Shown one piece after another: positions 16,243-25,663 of a DNA stretch of 64,000 nt. Where the stretch lies: contig OY761989.1 in the NCBI GenBank assembly GCA_963665165.1, forward strand, positions 2,356,001 to 2,420,000. The letters run 5' to 3'. A program made the position numbers and the translations under genes. The notes beneath the pieces were generated by a model. The model was not told where the DNA came from and did not search any database. It was given only the letters and a program-made list of their open reading frames with translations. The first letter of the stretch is position 1, and every line of letters starts with the position of its first letter. Source of the stretch: G963663315 sp963665165. GTDB lineage: Bacteria > Pseudomonadota > Gammaproteobacteria > Arenicellales > Poriferihabitantaceae.

Positions 16243-17274
16243 TCAGGGAACTGTTTTTTGCAGGGTCAGCAACAAATCCTCAATCACAAGTTGCTGGTTG
16301 AGCGGGTCACGTGAAATGCGGCGGTAATGGCTGATTCTATCATAAAGCCGGTATAGTCTCTCGATGGAAGCGTTCAGAAAGCGCTCCTCGAATCCATTGG
16401 TCCAGTCCGGCTTCAATCCGGTCTGTCGCCATTTAACCAGGTCGATCACAGACTGCTGTAACCAGACCAGTATCCGGCCAAAATCCATTTTCGAGAATTG
16501 ACTCGCCAGTTCCAGGGCAGGAACACGCCCTGACAACAAGCCGGTTAATCCTTCCAGGTAATTCCTGTGGATCTCAAGCAACCCTTCATCCGCCAGGGTT
16601 TTCGCGTCCACCGGACCGCCCGAGGCCAGTTTCAGGGCAATCAGGCCCGATTCCGCGGCCAGTTCCCGTCCAAGCCAGTCGAGGGCTGTTTGCGGGTCGG
16701 GCGTCGCCATGACGTAACCCATGCAGCGACTCCGAATGGTCGCAGGCAATCGATCGGGCTCGGCAGTGACCAGGACGAACAGGGCGCCGGAAGGGGGTTC
16801 TTCGAGCAATTTCAACAGCGCGTTGGCCGCATTGATATTCATCGCGTCCGCTGGCAGAACCAGTGCGACCCGATTCGCGGAAATATGCGAATGGGTTGAA
16901 AAACGGTCGATCAGGAGACGGATCTGGTCTATCGAAATGATTTGTCCGGGTTTCGCCTTCCGATCCCTGTTGTCGTGATATCGGCCGCTGTACCGGGAAA
17001 TCAGTGTTGACCGGCCATTTACGACTTCGGCCTGCGTCGTCAGAACATGAAAATCAGGATGCGTTCCGGCTGTAAAAAGACGGCAATTCCGGCAGTCGCC
17101 GCATGGTTCGACCCGATTCAAAGAGGTCTGGTCGCAAAGCAGGAGCTGGCAGTACTGCAACGCGAACTCGCGCTTGCCGATGCCGGACCGGCCGGTCAGC
17201 AGCATGCCGTGATGGGATTGTCCGGCGTTGCGGGTTATTCGACCCCAATCCGTTGACTGCCATGGATATATCAT
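16243..17274 (-). CDS. holB: DNA polymerase III delta' subunit
   Basis: A 343-residue clamp-loader subunit. The N-terminal AAA+ domain has LLTGRSGIGKREFALQ (about residues 26-41). A zinc-binding cluster CGDCRNC follows near residue 58, with the first Cys upstream in LLLCDQ. NAANALLKLLEEPPSG near 150 and the sensor region (LPATIRSRCM) are typical of delta'. It overlaps tmk by four bases (ATGA), so the two are translationally coupled, and tatD follows after 10 bases. It would act in the cytoplasmic replisome, loading the beta clamp together with DnaX and HolA. Confidence 0.93.
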   Translation of the reverse strand: MIYPWQSTDWGRITRNAGQSHHGMLLTGRSGIGKREFALQYCQLLLCDQTSLNRVEPCGDCRNCRLFTAGTHPDFHVLTTQAEVVNGRSTLISRYSGRYHDNRDRKAKPGQIISIDQIRLLIDRFSTHSHISANRVALVLPADAMNINAANALLKLLEEPPSGALFVLVTAEPDRLPATIRSRCMGYVMATPDPQTALDWLGRELAAESGLIALKLASGGPVDAKTLADEGLLEIHRNYLEGLTGLLSGRVPALELASQFSKMDFGRILVWLQQSVIDLVKWRQTGLKPDWTNGFEERFLNASIERLYRLYDRISHYRRISRDPLNQQLVIEDLLLTLQKTVP

Positions 17275-17939
17275 GCTCGAAATCCGGCTGTAGGCCGAAG
17301 TGGACGGGATTCGAGGAGGGACTTGACATGCTGGACCAGAACATCCTGCGTCTCCTCGATACTGTGACTGGAATCAACCAGTTTGATGCGATCCGGATAT
17401 TGCCGCGCACGGTCATGATAGGCCCTGCGAACCGACTCCTTGAATGCGGTTTTCTCCTGTTCAAACCGGTCAGGCCGCTCTTCCCGGATCCGGGTCCGGG
17501 TCCGGCTCAAGCCCACTTCCAGCGACACATCGAAAACCAGAGTCAGATCCGGTTGATATCCTTTTTGCACCCACTCTTCAAGCATCGCTATCCGGTTCCC
17601 GTCAACCCCCCGGCCACCCCCCTGGTAGGCATAAGTGGCATCGGTGAATCGATCGCATAAGACGCATTTTCCGGATCGCACCGCCGGAAGAATGACTTGT
17701 TCGAGATGCTCGATCCTGGCCGCGAACATCAGCAACAGTTCAGTATTACCGCAAATCGGGTTATCCGGCTGATGCAGCAGAATCTCTCTCAGCGCCTCCC
17801 CAAGCCGGGTTCCACCGGGTTCCCGCGTGACAATGACTTCCAGCCCGGCCTCGCTCAAAAGCTGTTCAAGGAAAGGAAGATGGGTGGTCTTTCCGGCGCC
17901 GTCCGACCCTTCCACTGTGATAAACAACCCTTTATACAT
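17271..17939 (-). CDS. tmk: Thymidylate kinase
   Basis: A 222-residue dTMP kinase. The P-loop VEGSDGAGKTTHLPFL lies at residues 8-23, the DR(Y/F) motif and thymidine-binding DRFTDATYAYQGGGRGVD near residue 94, and the LID region has RIREERPDRFE. The length is close to E. coli Tmk (213), with a short extra tail. It sits between mltG (11 bases upstream) and holB (overlap of four bases), the conserved gammaproteobacterial order. Confidence 0.96.
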   Translation of the reverse strand: MYKGLFITVEGSDGAGKTTHLPFLEQLLSEAGLEVIVTREPGGTRLGEALREILLHQPDNPICGNTELLLMFAARIEHLEQVILPAVRSGKCVLCDRFTDATYAYQGGGRGVDGNRIAMLEEWVQKGYQPDLTLVFDVSLEVGLSRTRTRIREERPDRFEQEKTAFKESVRRAYHDRARQYPDRIKLVDSSHSIEETQDVLVQHVKSLLESRPLRPTAGFRA

Positions 17940-17950
17940 GTCTACCGGTC

Positions 17951-18958
17951 TTATTTTTTAAGAATGTATTTTCTCACTGCCGCATTGTGCTCTTCCAGGG
18001 TGTCCGAGAAGTGATGCCTTCCCCCGCCGGAAGCCACGAAGTAGAGTGATTTCGACTTCGCGGGATTGACCGCGGCCATCAGGGCGCCTTGCCCGGGCAA
18101 ACTGATCGGAGTCGGCGTCAGGCCGGATCGGGTATAGGTATTGTAGGGCGTATCGGCCTTTAGATGTTTTCGCCTGATTCTGCCTTTGTAGTCGTCACCC
18201 ATTCCGTAAATGATCGTAGGGTCTGCCTGGAGGCGCATTCGCAACCGCAAACGATTGTTGAACACGGCCGAAATCAGCGGTTGTTCCTCCGGCGCCTGGC
18301 TTTCCTTTTCGATGATCGAGGCAAGAATCAGGGCCTCGTAACGATTTTTGACCTGAATATCATCGTCCCGCTGTTGCCAGGCCTGCTCAAGTTTATCGCG
18401 CATCAGCAGGAAAGATTTCCTGTAAATCGACAGATCCATGTCACCATGCCGATATTCATAAGTATCCGGATAAAACTGTCCTTCGGGGTGCAACCCGGAA
18501 TGACCCAGTTCTTCCATGATTCGATCATCGCTCCAGTCAGTGGTTATTTTTTTCAGCTTTGGCGCTTCGTTGATGGCCTCGCGCATCTGCCTGAATGTCC
18601 ATCCTTCTATCAGGGTGATCCGGACCGCGATCTGGCCTTGCCCGGTAACCAGCCTGTCCACAAATTCGGAGAGCCGGATACCGTCCGGAAATTTGTACTC
18701 TCCAGCCTGGATCAGGTGCCCGACCTTGTTGAACCGGACATACAACTTCAATGACCAGGGCTCAGGGAGAATGCCTTGATCGACCAGGTCCCGCGCGATC
18801 TGCGATACCGATTTTCCCCGTTCGATCAGGTACACCTCGTCACCGAACTGAAGCGGCTTCGAGATGGAATAATAGTAGAACCATACCGCCGCCAGCCCTG
18901 CCGCCAGAATCGCCCCCAGGGTGGCCCGCCACAACCTCCTTGCTCCATGTTCCGTCAT
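17951..18958 (-). CDS. mltG: Endolytic murein transglycosylase MltG
   Basis: A 335-residue YceG-like protein. One N-terminal transmembrane helix (residues about 10-28, LGAILAAGLAAVWFYYY) is followed by a LysM-like region (VYLIERGKSVSQIARDLV), then the catalytic domain with the active-site Glu in ALILASIIEKESQ and the QADPTIIYG, NTYTRSGLTPTPI and NPAKSKSLYFV motifs. It cuts nascent peptidoglycan at the inner membrane. It lies between fabF and tmk as usual, but the pabC gene normally found between fabF and mltG is missing; only 54 bases separate them. Confidence 0.96.
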   Translation of the reverse strand: MTEHGARRLWRATLGAILAAGLAAVWFYYYSISKPLQFGDEVYLIERGKSVSQIARDLVDQGILPEPWSLKLYVRFNKVGHLIQAGEYKFPDGIRLSEFVDRLVTGQGQIAVRITLIEGWTFRQMREAINEAPKLKKITTDWSDDRIMEELGHSGLHPEGQFYPDTYEYRHGDMDLSIYRKSFLLMRDKLEQAWQQRDDDIQVKNRYEALILASIIEKESQAPEEQPLISAVFNNRLRLRMRLQADPTIIYGMGDDYKGRIRRKHLKADTPYNTYTRSGLTPTPISLPGQGALMAAVNPAKSKSLYFVASGGGRHHFSDTLEEHNAAVRKYILKK

Positions 18959-19012
18959 CGGCCTGATTCTCCCGTCCGCCTGTGGATCGCGTTTCCGTGG
19001 CCGCCGAAAAGA

Positions 19013-20251
19013 TCAGATCCTGCTAAAAACCAGTGTTCCGTTGGTTCCGCCAAATCCGAAAGAATTACTGAGGGCAACCTCCGCACCTTCCTGCCTGGCT
19101 TCATTCGGCACATAATCAAGGTCGCATTCCGGATCCTGGTCATACAGGTTGATGGTGGGCGGGATGGCTCCTTCGTAAATCGCCATGACGGTCATTGCGG
19201 CTTCCACTCCGCCAGCCGCGCCGAGCAGATGACCGATCATCGACTTGTTGGAGCTGATCATCAATTTTCCGGCATGATCCCCGAAAGCCGACTTGACAGC
19301 CAGGGTTTCAGCGATATCGCCCTGCGGAGTGGATGTTCCATGAGCGTTCAAATACCGGACCTGATCCGGATTCCTGCCGGAATTTTTTAACGCGTTAATC
19401 ATACAGCGCGCCGCACCCTCTCCTCCGGGGGACGGGCTGGTAATGTGGTAGGCGTCTCCACTCATTCCGAACCCGGACAACTCCGCGTAAATCCGTGCGC
19501 CTCTTTGCTTCGCATGGCGGTATTCTTCGAGTACGAGTACTCCGGCCCCTTCGCCCATTACAAACCCGTCACGGCCGGTATCCCAGGGGCGGCTTGCGGT
19601 AGCGGGATCGTCATTTCTGCGGCTCAACGCCCTGGCCGAACAAAAACCGGCGAGGGATGTCGGGGAGAGGGGCGCCTCGGCGCCACCGGCCACCATTACA
19701 TCCGCATCACCATATTCGATCAGGCGACTCGCTTCACCAATCGCATGGGTTCCGGTACTGCATGCGGTGACCATGGACAGATTGGGGCCTTTCAAACCCA
19801 GCCTGATCGACAGGTTCCCGGAAATCATGTTGGTGATAGTCATCGGGATATAAAAGGGCGAAACCCGGCGAACGCCCCTGGCCTGATAAAGGTCAGTCGT
19901 CGTTTCAATCGTATTGATCCCCCCGATTCCGGAACCGATATAGACACCGATACGGTCCGCATTGGCCTCACAGACCTGGATGCCGGAATCAGCGAATGCC
20001 TCCAGGCCGCAGGCCATACCGAGCAGCATGAACCGGTCCATCTTTCTGGCTTCCTTTCCCGGAACAAGCTCTATGGGATCGAAATCCTTGACCTCGCCGG
20101 CAAAACTGCATGGCCAGGATGAAGCATCAAAATGCGTAATATGAGAAATTCCATTTTCGCCATTCAGCATGGCTTGCCAGGAAGACTCCAATCCTGTTCC
20201 AACGGGGGTGATTGCCCCCATACCGGTAACGACGACACGTCTATTGTTCAT
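19013..20251 (-). CDS. fabF: Beta-ketoacyl-ACP synthase II
   Basis: A 412-residue elongating condensing enzyme of type II fatty acid synthesis. The active-site Cys is in VTACSTGTHAIGEA (near residue 164), with the two His in LNAHGTSTPQGD (near 304) and SMIGHLLGAAGGVEA (near 340). The N-terminus RRVVVTGMGAITPVG and length fit FabF. It follows acpP by 10 bases, part of the plsX-fabH-fabG-acpP-fabF run. Confidence 0.97.
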   Translation of the reverse strand: MNNRRVVVTGMGAITPVGTGLESSWQAMLNGENGISHITHFDASSWPCSFAGEVKDFDPIELVPGKEARKMDRFMLLGMACGLEAFADSGIQVCEANADRIGVYIGSGIGGINTIETTTDLYQARGVRRVSPFYIPMTITNMISGNLSIRLGLKGPNLSMVTACSTGTHAIGEASRLIEYGDADVMVAGGAEAPLSPTSLAGFCSARALSRRNDDPATASRPWDTGRDGFVMGEGAGVLVLEEYRHAKQRGARIYAELSGFGMSGDAYHITSPSPGGEGAARCMINALKNSGRNPDQVRYLNAHGTSTPQGDIAETLAVKSAFGDHAGKLMISSNKSMIGHLLGAAGGVEAAMTVMAIYEGAIPPTINLYDQDPECDLDYVPNEARQEGAEVALSNSFGFGGTNGTLVFSRI

Positions 20252-20261
20252 TCATCCGGAA

Positions 20262-20504
20262 TCAGGTCTCGGAAGAAGTGGCTTCGATATAATCCACGGC
20301 GTCTTTTACCCGGACAATGCTTTCAGCCTTGTCATCCGGAATTTCAGCGTCGAATTCCTCTTCCAGCGCCATAACGAGTTCGACGGTGTCCAATGAATCG
20401 GCGCCAAGATCATCGACAAACGATGCCTCCATAGTGACCTGATCTTCACTGACGCCAAGCTGGTCAACAACGACTTTCTTTACACGTTCTTCAATTGTGC
20501 TCAT
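20262..20504 (-). CDS. acpP: Acyl carrier protein
   Basis: An 80-residue acidic carrier beginning STIEERVKKVVVDQLGV. The phosphopantetheine-bearing Ser is in DDLGADSLDTVELVM near residue 37. The ATG at 20504 was chosen because it follows GGAG closely and gives the usual length; the six codons upstream are unlikely to be translated. It lies 166 bases below the fabG stop, a longer gap than elsewhere in the operon, so an extra promoter is likely, as is common for acpP. Confidence 0.97.
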   Translation of the reverse strand: MSTIEERVKKVVVDQLGVSEDQVTMEASFVDDLGADSLDTVELVMALEEEFDAEIPDDKAESIVRVKDAVDYIEATSSET

Positions 20505-20670
20505 TCGAGTTTCAGCCTCCAAATAAATGAGTAATGGTTATAACCTGACACCACAAACATACCTGACCTGAATCATGGAGTCCGATGTGTGAAAGAATCA
20601 GGAGTTTGATCTTTTGGACAGGTGGGATAGTAAACAATCGACCGAAACAAGTCCAATAGTTATTGATGTG

Positions 20671-21420
20671 TCAATCCATATGCATTCCACCATTAACGTG
20701 AAGGGTTTCTCCAGTGATATACCCCCCCTTGTCCGAGGCCAGGAAAACGGCGGCAGAAGCAATATCTTCGGGCGAACCCAGTCTCGCTAACGGTATATTC
20801 TGTGTGATCGAATTGCGTTGTTCATCGGTCAATGCTTCAGTCATATCGGTTTCGATGAATCCGGGCGCAATGCAATTCACCGTGATGTTTCGGGTGGCGA
20901 CTTCCCGGGCAAGGGATTTCGAGAAGCCGATCAACCCTGCCTTGGCCGCCGCGTAATTCGATTGGCCCGCGTTCCCGGTCAGCCCGATTACAGAGGCAAT
21001 ATTGATTATCCTTCCATGGCGAGCCTTGACCATACCCCGCACACAGGCCTTGCACAAGGTATAAACCGATTTCAGATTGACATCCATAATGTCATCCCAT
21101 TCCGATTCCTTCATTCTCAATAACAGATTGTCGCGAGTAATGCCAGCATTGTTGACCAGTATGCCAGGGCTGCCTGATTTCTGCGTAATCATGGCCAGCA
21201 ATTCCCTGACCTGTTTGTCATCCCTGACATCGAGTTTGCAACCCTGACCGCCTGGCCCCCACTGGTTCAGGTATCCGGAAATCGATTCAGCCCCCTGTTC
21301 TGTCGTCGCAGTCCCGTAAACGATAGCGCCCTGCCCGGAAAACGCGCAGGCAATCGCCCGGCCGATTCCCCGGGTCGCGCCTGTCACCAGACAGACCTTA
21401 TCCTTTAACAGATTTTCCAT
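20671..21420 (-). CDS. fabG: 3-oxoacyl-ACP reductase
   Basis: A 249-residue short-chain dehydrogenase: LVTGATRGIGRAIA binds NADPH, NNAG is near residue 88, and the catalytic Ser, Tyr and Lys are in SVIGLTGNAGQSNYAAAKAG (about residues 140-159). The C-terminal GGMHMD is typical of FabG. The ATG at 21420 is preceded by GGTGA and is preferred to the GTG nine bases upstream. The fabD gene normally found between fabH and fabG is absent; only 72 bases separate them. Confidence 0.96.
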   Translation of the reverse strand: MENLLKDKVCLVTGATRGIGRAIACAFSGQGAIVYGTATTEQGAESISGYLNQWGPGGQGCKLDVRDDKQVRELLAMITQKSGSPGILVNNAGITRDNLLLRMKESEWDDIMDVNLKSVYTLCKACVRGMVKARHGRIINIASVIGLTGNAGQSNYAAAKAGLIGFSKSLAREVATRNITVNCIAPGFIETDMTEALTDEQRNSITQNIPLARLGSPEDIASAAVFLASDKGGYITGETLHVNGGMHMD

Positions 21421-21492
21421 TGGATTCACCTGCTGTATGCAATTCGTTGTTCATTTGTATTTCATCTGTTATTCGCCTGACGCGGCTGGCGG

Positions 21493-22461
21493 CTAGAATT
21501 TAATCAGGGCCGAACCCCAGGTAAATCCTCCGCCAAATCCCTCGATCAAAACATGATGTCCTGATTGGATTCTCCCGTCCCGTACCGCCTCATCCAGCGC
21601 CAGGGGAATGGATGCGGCAGAAGTGTTACCGTGTCGATCCACAGTCACGACCACCTTTTCGGATGGAATCCGGGCGCGCTTCCCAACCGCGTTGATGATT
21701 CTGATATTCGCCTGGTGAGGAACCAGCCAATCCAGTTGGTCAATCTCCATGTTGTTGGCCGTCAGTGTTTCCCCGACAATATCACTCATCGCTTTCACCG
21801 CCCAGCGAAATACCTCACTCCCTTGCATGGTCGTAAACGCGGTGCCGGAACAGATCGCCTGGTAATTTCTGGACACACCCGCCGGAACACACAGCAAGTC
21901 CTTGTATTTGCCGTCACTATGCAGATGGGTGGACAGGATTCCAGGCTGGTTATCCCCGCGCATTACTACGGCGCCCGCCCCGTCTCCAAACAATACACAG
22001 GTTCTCCGGTCTGTCCAGTCAATAATCCGGGAGAAGGTCTCGGCCCCTGCCACCAACGCGGTCCTGGCGCTCCCTGTGCGAATAAACTTGTCCGCGATAT
22101 CGACCGCAAACATGAATCCGGCACAGACTGCCTGCACGTCAAACGCCGGCGGACCTTCAATTCCAAGCCGATGCTGCAACAGGCAGGCCGTGCTTGGAAA
22201 GACCTGGTCCGCAGTGGTCGTGGCAATCACAATCAGGTCGATTTCCTGATTGGATATGCCGGCGGACTCGATCGCGGCCAACGCCGCGCGCTCGGCCAGA
22301 TCACAGGTGAATTCATTCTCCGCCGCAATTCTTCGCTCCCGGATGCCGGTCCTCGATTGAATCCAGGCATCATTGGTTTCAACCATTTTCTCAAGCCCGG
22401 CATTAGTCAACACCTTTTCAGGCAAATAGCTGCCCGTACCTATGATTCGGGAATAATTCAT
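21493..22461 (-). CDS. fabH: Beta-ketoacyl-ACP synthase III
   Basis: A 322-residue initiating condensing enzyme (acetyl-CoA plus malonyl-ACP). The active-site Cys is in DVQAVCAGFMFAV (near residue 115), His in DWLVPHQANIRI (near 248) and Asn in DRHGNTSAASIP (near 278). The start at 22461 (MNYSRIIGTGSYLPE) matches the family; the frame is open 11 codons further upstream without conservation. It follows plsX by 39 bases. Confidence 0.97.
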   Translation of the reverse strand: MNYSRIIGTGSYLPEKVLTNAGLEKMVETNDAWIQSRTGIRERRIAAENEFTCDLAERAALAAIESAGISNQEIDLIVIATTTADQVFPSTACLLQHRLGIEGPPAFDVQAVCAGFMFAVDIADKFIRTGSARTALVAGAETFSRIIDWTDRRTCVLFGDGAGAVVMRGDNQPGILSTHLHSDGKYKDLLCVPAGVSRNYQAICSGTAFTTMQGSEVFRWAVKAMSDIVGETLTANNMEIDQLDWLVPHQANIRIINAVGKRARIPSEKVVVTVDRHGNTSAASIPLALDEAVRDGRIQSGHHVLIEGFGGGFTWGSALIKF

Positions 22462-22500
22462 CAGTCCGTGAATGCGATTGCTATTGGCCGGCAAATTGCG

Positions 22501-23514
22501 TCAATGCAAGGTTTCCGCCAACGCAAATTGAATTTGTTCTACCAGATTCTTCTCGACTTCCTCGATAGCAACTTCAATCGCATGACGAAAACCGAGCCGG
22601 TCAGTCCCGCCGTGGGATTTAACCACCGTGCCCCGCAATCCCAGAAAGCTGGCGCCGTTGAATCGGCGGTGGTCCAGGCGTGTCTTGACCGCTTTCAGTC
22701 CGGGGGTAGCCAGAAATCCCGCCCCCCTGGTTACGATATTGCGGGTAAACTCCTCTTTAATCACACTCATGATCATTTGCGCGACCCCTTCGGAGGCCTT
22801 CAACGCGACATTTCCGAGAACGCCATCGCATACCACCAGATCGGTTTTCCCCAGATAGATCTCATCCGCCTCGACAAAGCCCGCATAATTCAGTTGGCTT
22901 TTTTTGAAAAGCTCCGCAGTTGACTTGATCATATCGGAACCTTTCATTTCCTCCACCCCGATATTCAACAATCCCACACTCGGATTCGCATTTCCATTCA
23001 GGCAACGCACCAGTTGCGTCCCCATTATGCCGAACTGCAACAGGATTTCCGGCGGGGTATCCACATTCGCCCCCAGGTCAAGCATGTAGGTTTGGCCGTC
23101 ACGACGGGGCAGCGGCGCACAGATTGCAGGACGATTGATCCCTGGAATGGTTCTCAACACGAGCCTTGCGACGGCCAGCAGCGCACCCGTATTGCCGGAG
23201 CTTATGCATCCATCCGATTTGCCTTCCTTGACCAGATTGATTGCCACCCGCATGGAAGAGTCCTTTTTCCTGCGCACGGCGGAAGTCGGAGGTTCGTCCA
23301 TGGTCACCACTTCTGAAGCGTGCTGAATCGTGATCCGGTCGTCGATGTACTTACGACGGTCACGATGGTGATTAATCTCTGTGGCAATCCGGTCCCGGTT
23401 CCCGACCAGAATCAACTCGACATCCTGATGCGCCTTCAGGACATCGAACGCTGCGGGAACTGTGACATCCAGACCATTATCGCCTCCCATGGCATCAATG
23501 GAGAGAGTGGTCAT
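22501..23514 (-). CDS. plsX: Phosphate acyltransferase PlsX
   Basis: A 337-residue enzyme that makes acyl-phosphate from acyl-ACP, the first step towards phosphatidic acid through PlsY. Conserved stretches are SIDAMGGDNGLDVTVPAA at the start, SAVRRKKDSSMRVAI, SSGNTGALLAVARL, VCDGVLGNVALKASEG and the C-terminal GTVVKSHGG. It lies between rpmF (68 bases upstream) and fabH, the classical rpmF-plsX-fabH arrangement. Confidence 0.96.
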   Translation of the reverse strand: MTTLSIDAMGGDNGLDVTVPAAFDVLKAHQDVELILVGNRDRIATEINHHRDRRKYIDDRITIQHASEVVTMDEPPTSAVRRKKDSSMRVAINLVKEGKSDGCISSGNTGALLAVARLVLRTIPGINRPAICAPLPRRDGQTYMLDLGANVDTPPEILLQFGIMGTQLVRCLNGNANPSVGLLNIGVEEMKGSDMIKSTAELFKKSQLNYAGFVEADEIYLGKTDLVVCDGVLGNVALKASEGVAQMIMSVIKEEFTRNIVTRGAGFLATPGLKAVKTRLDHRRFNGASFLGLRGTVVKSHGGTDRLGFRHAIEVAIEEVEKNLVEQIQFALAETLH

Positions 23515-23582
23515 TTACCGGAAGCGGCAAACACTGTAGCTACAACACAAACCGCCCTGAAAAATGTGCTGCCTGTGAAATG

Positions 23583-23765
23583 TCAATTTCCAACTCTGAC
23601 TTCGACCACTTTCTTCCCGCGATAATATCCGTCGGCAGTAATATGGTGGCGCCTGTGCTCCTCCCCGGTAACAGGATCAATCGAGACGGTCGGTTTTTTG
23701 AGACTATCGTGGGAGCGGTGCATGCCACGCTTTGATGGTGTTTTGCGATTTTTTTGTACAGCCAT
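23583..23765 (-). CDS. rpmF: 50S ribosomal protein L32
   Basis: A 60-residue protein reading AVQKNRKTPSKRGMHRSHDS and ending HHITADGYYRGKKVVEVRV; both halves are characteristic of bacterial L32. The frame is open far upstream, but the ATG at 23765 gives the usual protein. The yceD (DUF177) gene that normally precedes rpmF is not here; an outer-membrane barrel gene takes that place, 163 bases upstream. Confidence 0.95.
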   Translation of the reverse strand: MAVQKNRKTPSKRGMHRSHDSLKKPTVSIDPVTGEEHRRHHITADGYYRGKKVVEVRVGN

Positions 23766-23928
23766 AATGTCCTCGTCACTGAGAATATAAATTGTCTGAA
23801 AGTCAGGGCATGTGCGCGTCAAGGCCGCCACATAGTGGAAAGCTACCGGATTATAGTCTTTTCCCGAGTTTCCGTCAAAACCCTTGCCCGGCTCCGGCGC
23901 CTGCATCCCGTATCGCGAATATGCCTTC

Positions 23929-24708
23929 TTAGAACAGGTAGCGCAGGGAAAGCCGGAGCCCGTGGCTTCGAAACCTGGCCCGAGTCGCGGCGAGATCCAG
24001 TATCCGCGGCTTGTGGCTCCCGTCTCGCCAGACCACCTGGCCTTCGCCCTGACCTGTGCGTACCTCACCAAGATCGGCATAGCGCCAAGCCAGTTCAAGC
24101 GTCGTACGCTCAGTCAGCCTGGTTGCAGCGCCGAACGAAATCATCCATGCGCTCCCGGTCCGGGCAGCGCCCGGTACAACCGTCATCGTGCGCGGAAATG
24201 TCATCCGCATCTCGCCGATCCGCGTGCGGGCGACGCCGACGCCAGCCCCGACGAAAGGAACGAACTCCGGCGTCCCGAGTGCAGGCAGATCGACATGGGC
24301 GGCCAGCATCCCGGAGAGAACCGATGATTCCGCCGTCACGGATTGCTGGCGCCCCGGATCGAGAAAATTGGTTTGTCCATCAAAAATCAGGCCCGGACGG
24401 TATTCGACCAGCCATTCCAGTCTCAGCGTCGGCGTGGTGACATGGCCGAAGCCCAGTTCGAAAGCGACGCCCTGTCCGAAATCCCCGGTCGAACGATACG
24501 GCGCCCCGTCACCGCCCTGGCCGCAACCGTACAGCGCCGCAGGTGAAGCGCTCGAACAGTCCAGATCCATGAATGTGGCGCCGGTCGCGCGGTCGGGGCC
24601 CAACCCGGCTCTGAAATAGAAATCGCCGACAGCCGCAGTCGCGTAACTCATTGACATGCCTGCCGTGAATACGAGCGCCGCGAGCGCCGGATTGAAGTGA
24701 GAACCCAT
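23929..24708 (-). CDS. Outer-membrane beta-barrel protein of unknown role
   Basis: A 259-residue protein with an N-terminal signal peptide (HFNPALAALVFTAGMSMSYA, cleavage probably after an Ala near residue 25) and alternating hydrophobic strands to the end. The last residues, GLRLSLRYLF, end in Phe as expected for insertion by the Bam machinery. Strand pattern and length suggest an eight-stranded OmpA/OmpW-like barrel; segments such as FVPFVGAGVGVARTRIG and LELAWRYADLGEV are typical of opacity-type porin-like proteins. No peptidoglycan-binding domain is present. Two cysteines in a predicted loop (LDCSSAS, LYGCGQ) could form a disulfide. The specific function is unknown. Confidence 0.75.
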   Translation of the reverse strand: MGSHFNPALAALVFTAGMSMSYATAAVGDFYFRAGLGPDRATGATFMDLDCSSASPAALYGCGQGGDGAPYRSTGDFGQGVAFELGFGHVTTPTLRLEWLVEYRPGLIFDGQTNFLDPGRQQSVTAESSVLSGMLAAHVDLPALGTPEFVPFVGAGVGVARTRIGEMRMTFPRTMTVVPGAARTGSAWMISFGAATRLTERTTLELAWRYADLGEVRTGQGEGQVVWRDGSHKPRILDLAATRARFRSHGLRLSLRYLF

Positions 24709-24843
24709 ACCGGAATGTCAGATGGCTGGAGTCAGTTGCGCTTTGGTTTTTTCATATTCCGTTAGCGTGCATGACCTCCATCCATTGTAAAACAGCCCAA
24801 TCCATTTGTCGAAACCGGGCGTCCGGACGGAATATCCCTGCTG

Positions 24844-25659
24844 TCAGATCTGGCACCGGGGGCAATAGAATGTGGACCTTTGGGCAATCACCCTCCGTTT
24901 GATTCCGGCTGGACATTTCAGGCATTTTTCACCCTCTCGCCCATAGACGGATAATGATTGTGCAAAGTATCCCGATGTCCCGTCCGCTCCGACAAAATCC
25001 TGCAGTGTCGTCCCTCCCTGCCTGATCGCCCTCATCAGGACGGTCCGGATGGCCTCCGCCAGTAGCTGGTAACGAAGCCGGGATATTTTCCCGCATTGCC
25101 GAATCGGGCTGACTCCGGCCAGGAACAACGCCTCACTGGCATAGATATTACCCACTCCAGCGACGATCCGGCCGTCCATTATAAATGACTTGACCGGCGC
25201 AGTCCGTTTTCTGGACAACCGGTACAAGCCATGTCCGGTGAAATCGTCACTGAGCGGCTCGACACCGAGACCGATCAATCTCGGATGCCGCAGCGGGTCG
25301 TCCGGTGTGTAGAGCAGACAACCGAATTTCCTGGGATCGCGGTATCGAATGATCTGTCCATGCTGGTTAATGATATCGAAATGGTCATGCCGGCCCGGTG
25401 ACTCGTCATTCAGTAACACACGCATGGAGCCCGACATCCCGAGGTGGACAATCAATCCGCCCCGTTCCAGGTGGACCAGGATATATTTCCCTCTTCGCTG
25501 CAACAGGACGACCCTGGACCCGCTTACCTCGCTTTCCAGGTTCCCGGTAACCGGCCACCTCAGGTTCCTTTGCCGAATGTGGAGCCGGGCGATCTTCAAC
25601 CCCTGTAAAAAGGGACGAATTCCATTCAGGGTCGTTTCGACTTCAGGAAGCTCTGGCAT
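24844..25659 (-). CDS. mutM: Formamidopyrimidine-DNA glycosylase
   Basis: A 271-residue base-excision repair enzyme that removes 8-oxoguanine. The catalytic N-terminus PELPEVETTLNGIRP is intact (Pro2, Glu3), with the H2TH region VAGVGNIYASEALFLAGVSP near residue 165 and a C-terminal zinc finger with CLKC and CPRC pairs. It is divergent from the ferredoxin-type reductase gene, with 64 bases between. The coaBC/waa neighbours often found near mutM are elsewhere. Confidence 0.97.
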   Translation of the reverse strand: MPELPEVETTLNGIRPFLQGLKIARLHIRQRNLRWPVTGNLESEVSGSRVVLLQRRGKYILVHLERGGLIVHLGMSGSMRVLLNDESPGRHDHFDIINQHGQIIRYRDPRKFGCLLYTPDDPLRHPRLIGLGVEPLSDDFTGHGLYRLSRKRTAPVKSFIMDGRIVAGVGNIYASEALFLAGVSPIRQCGKISRLRYQLLAEAIRTVLMRAIRQGGTTLQDFVGADGTSGYFAQSLSVYGREGEKCLKCPAGIKRRVIAQRSTFYCPRCQI

Positions 25660-25663
25660 ATTA

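Noticed and set aside
21565..22923. Long open frame of about 450 codons on the plus strand
   Set aside because: It is antisense to fabH and plsX, which have complete, diagnostic motifs; the plus-strand translation resembles no protein.
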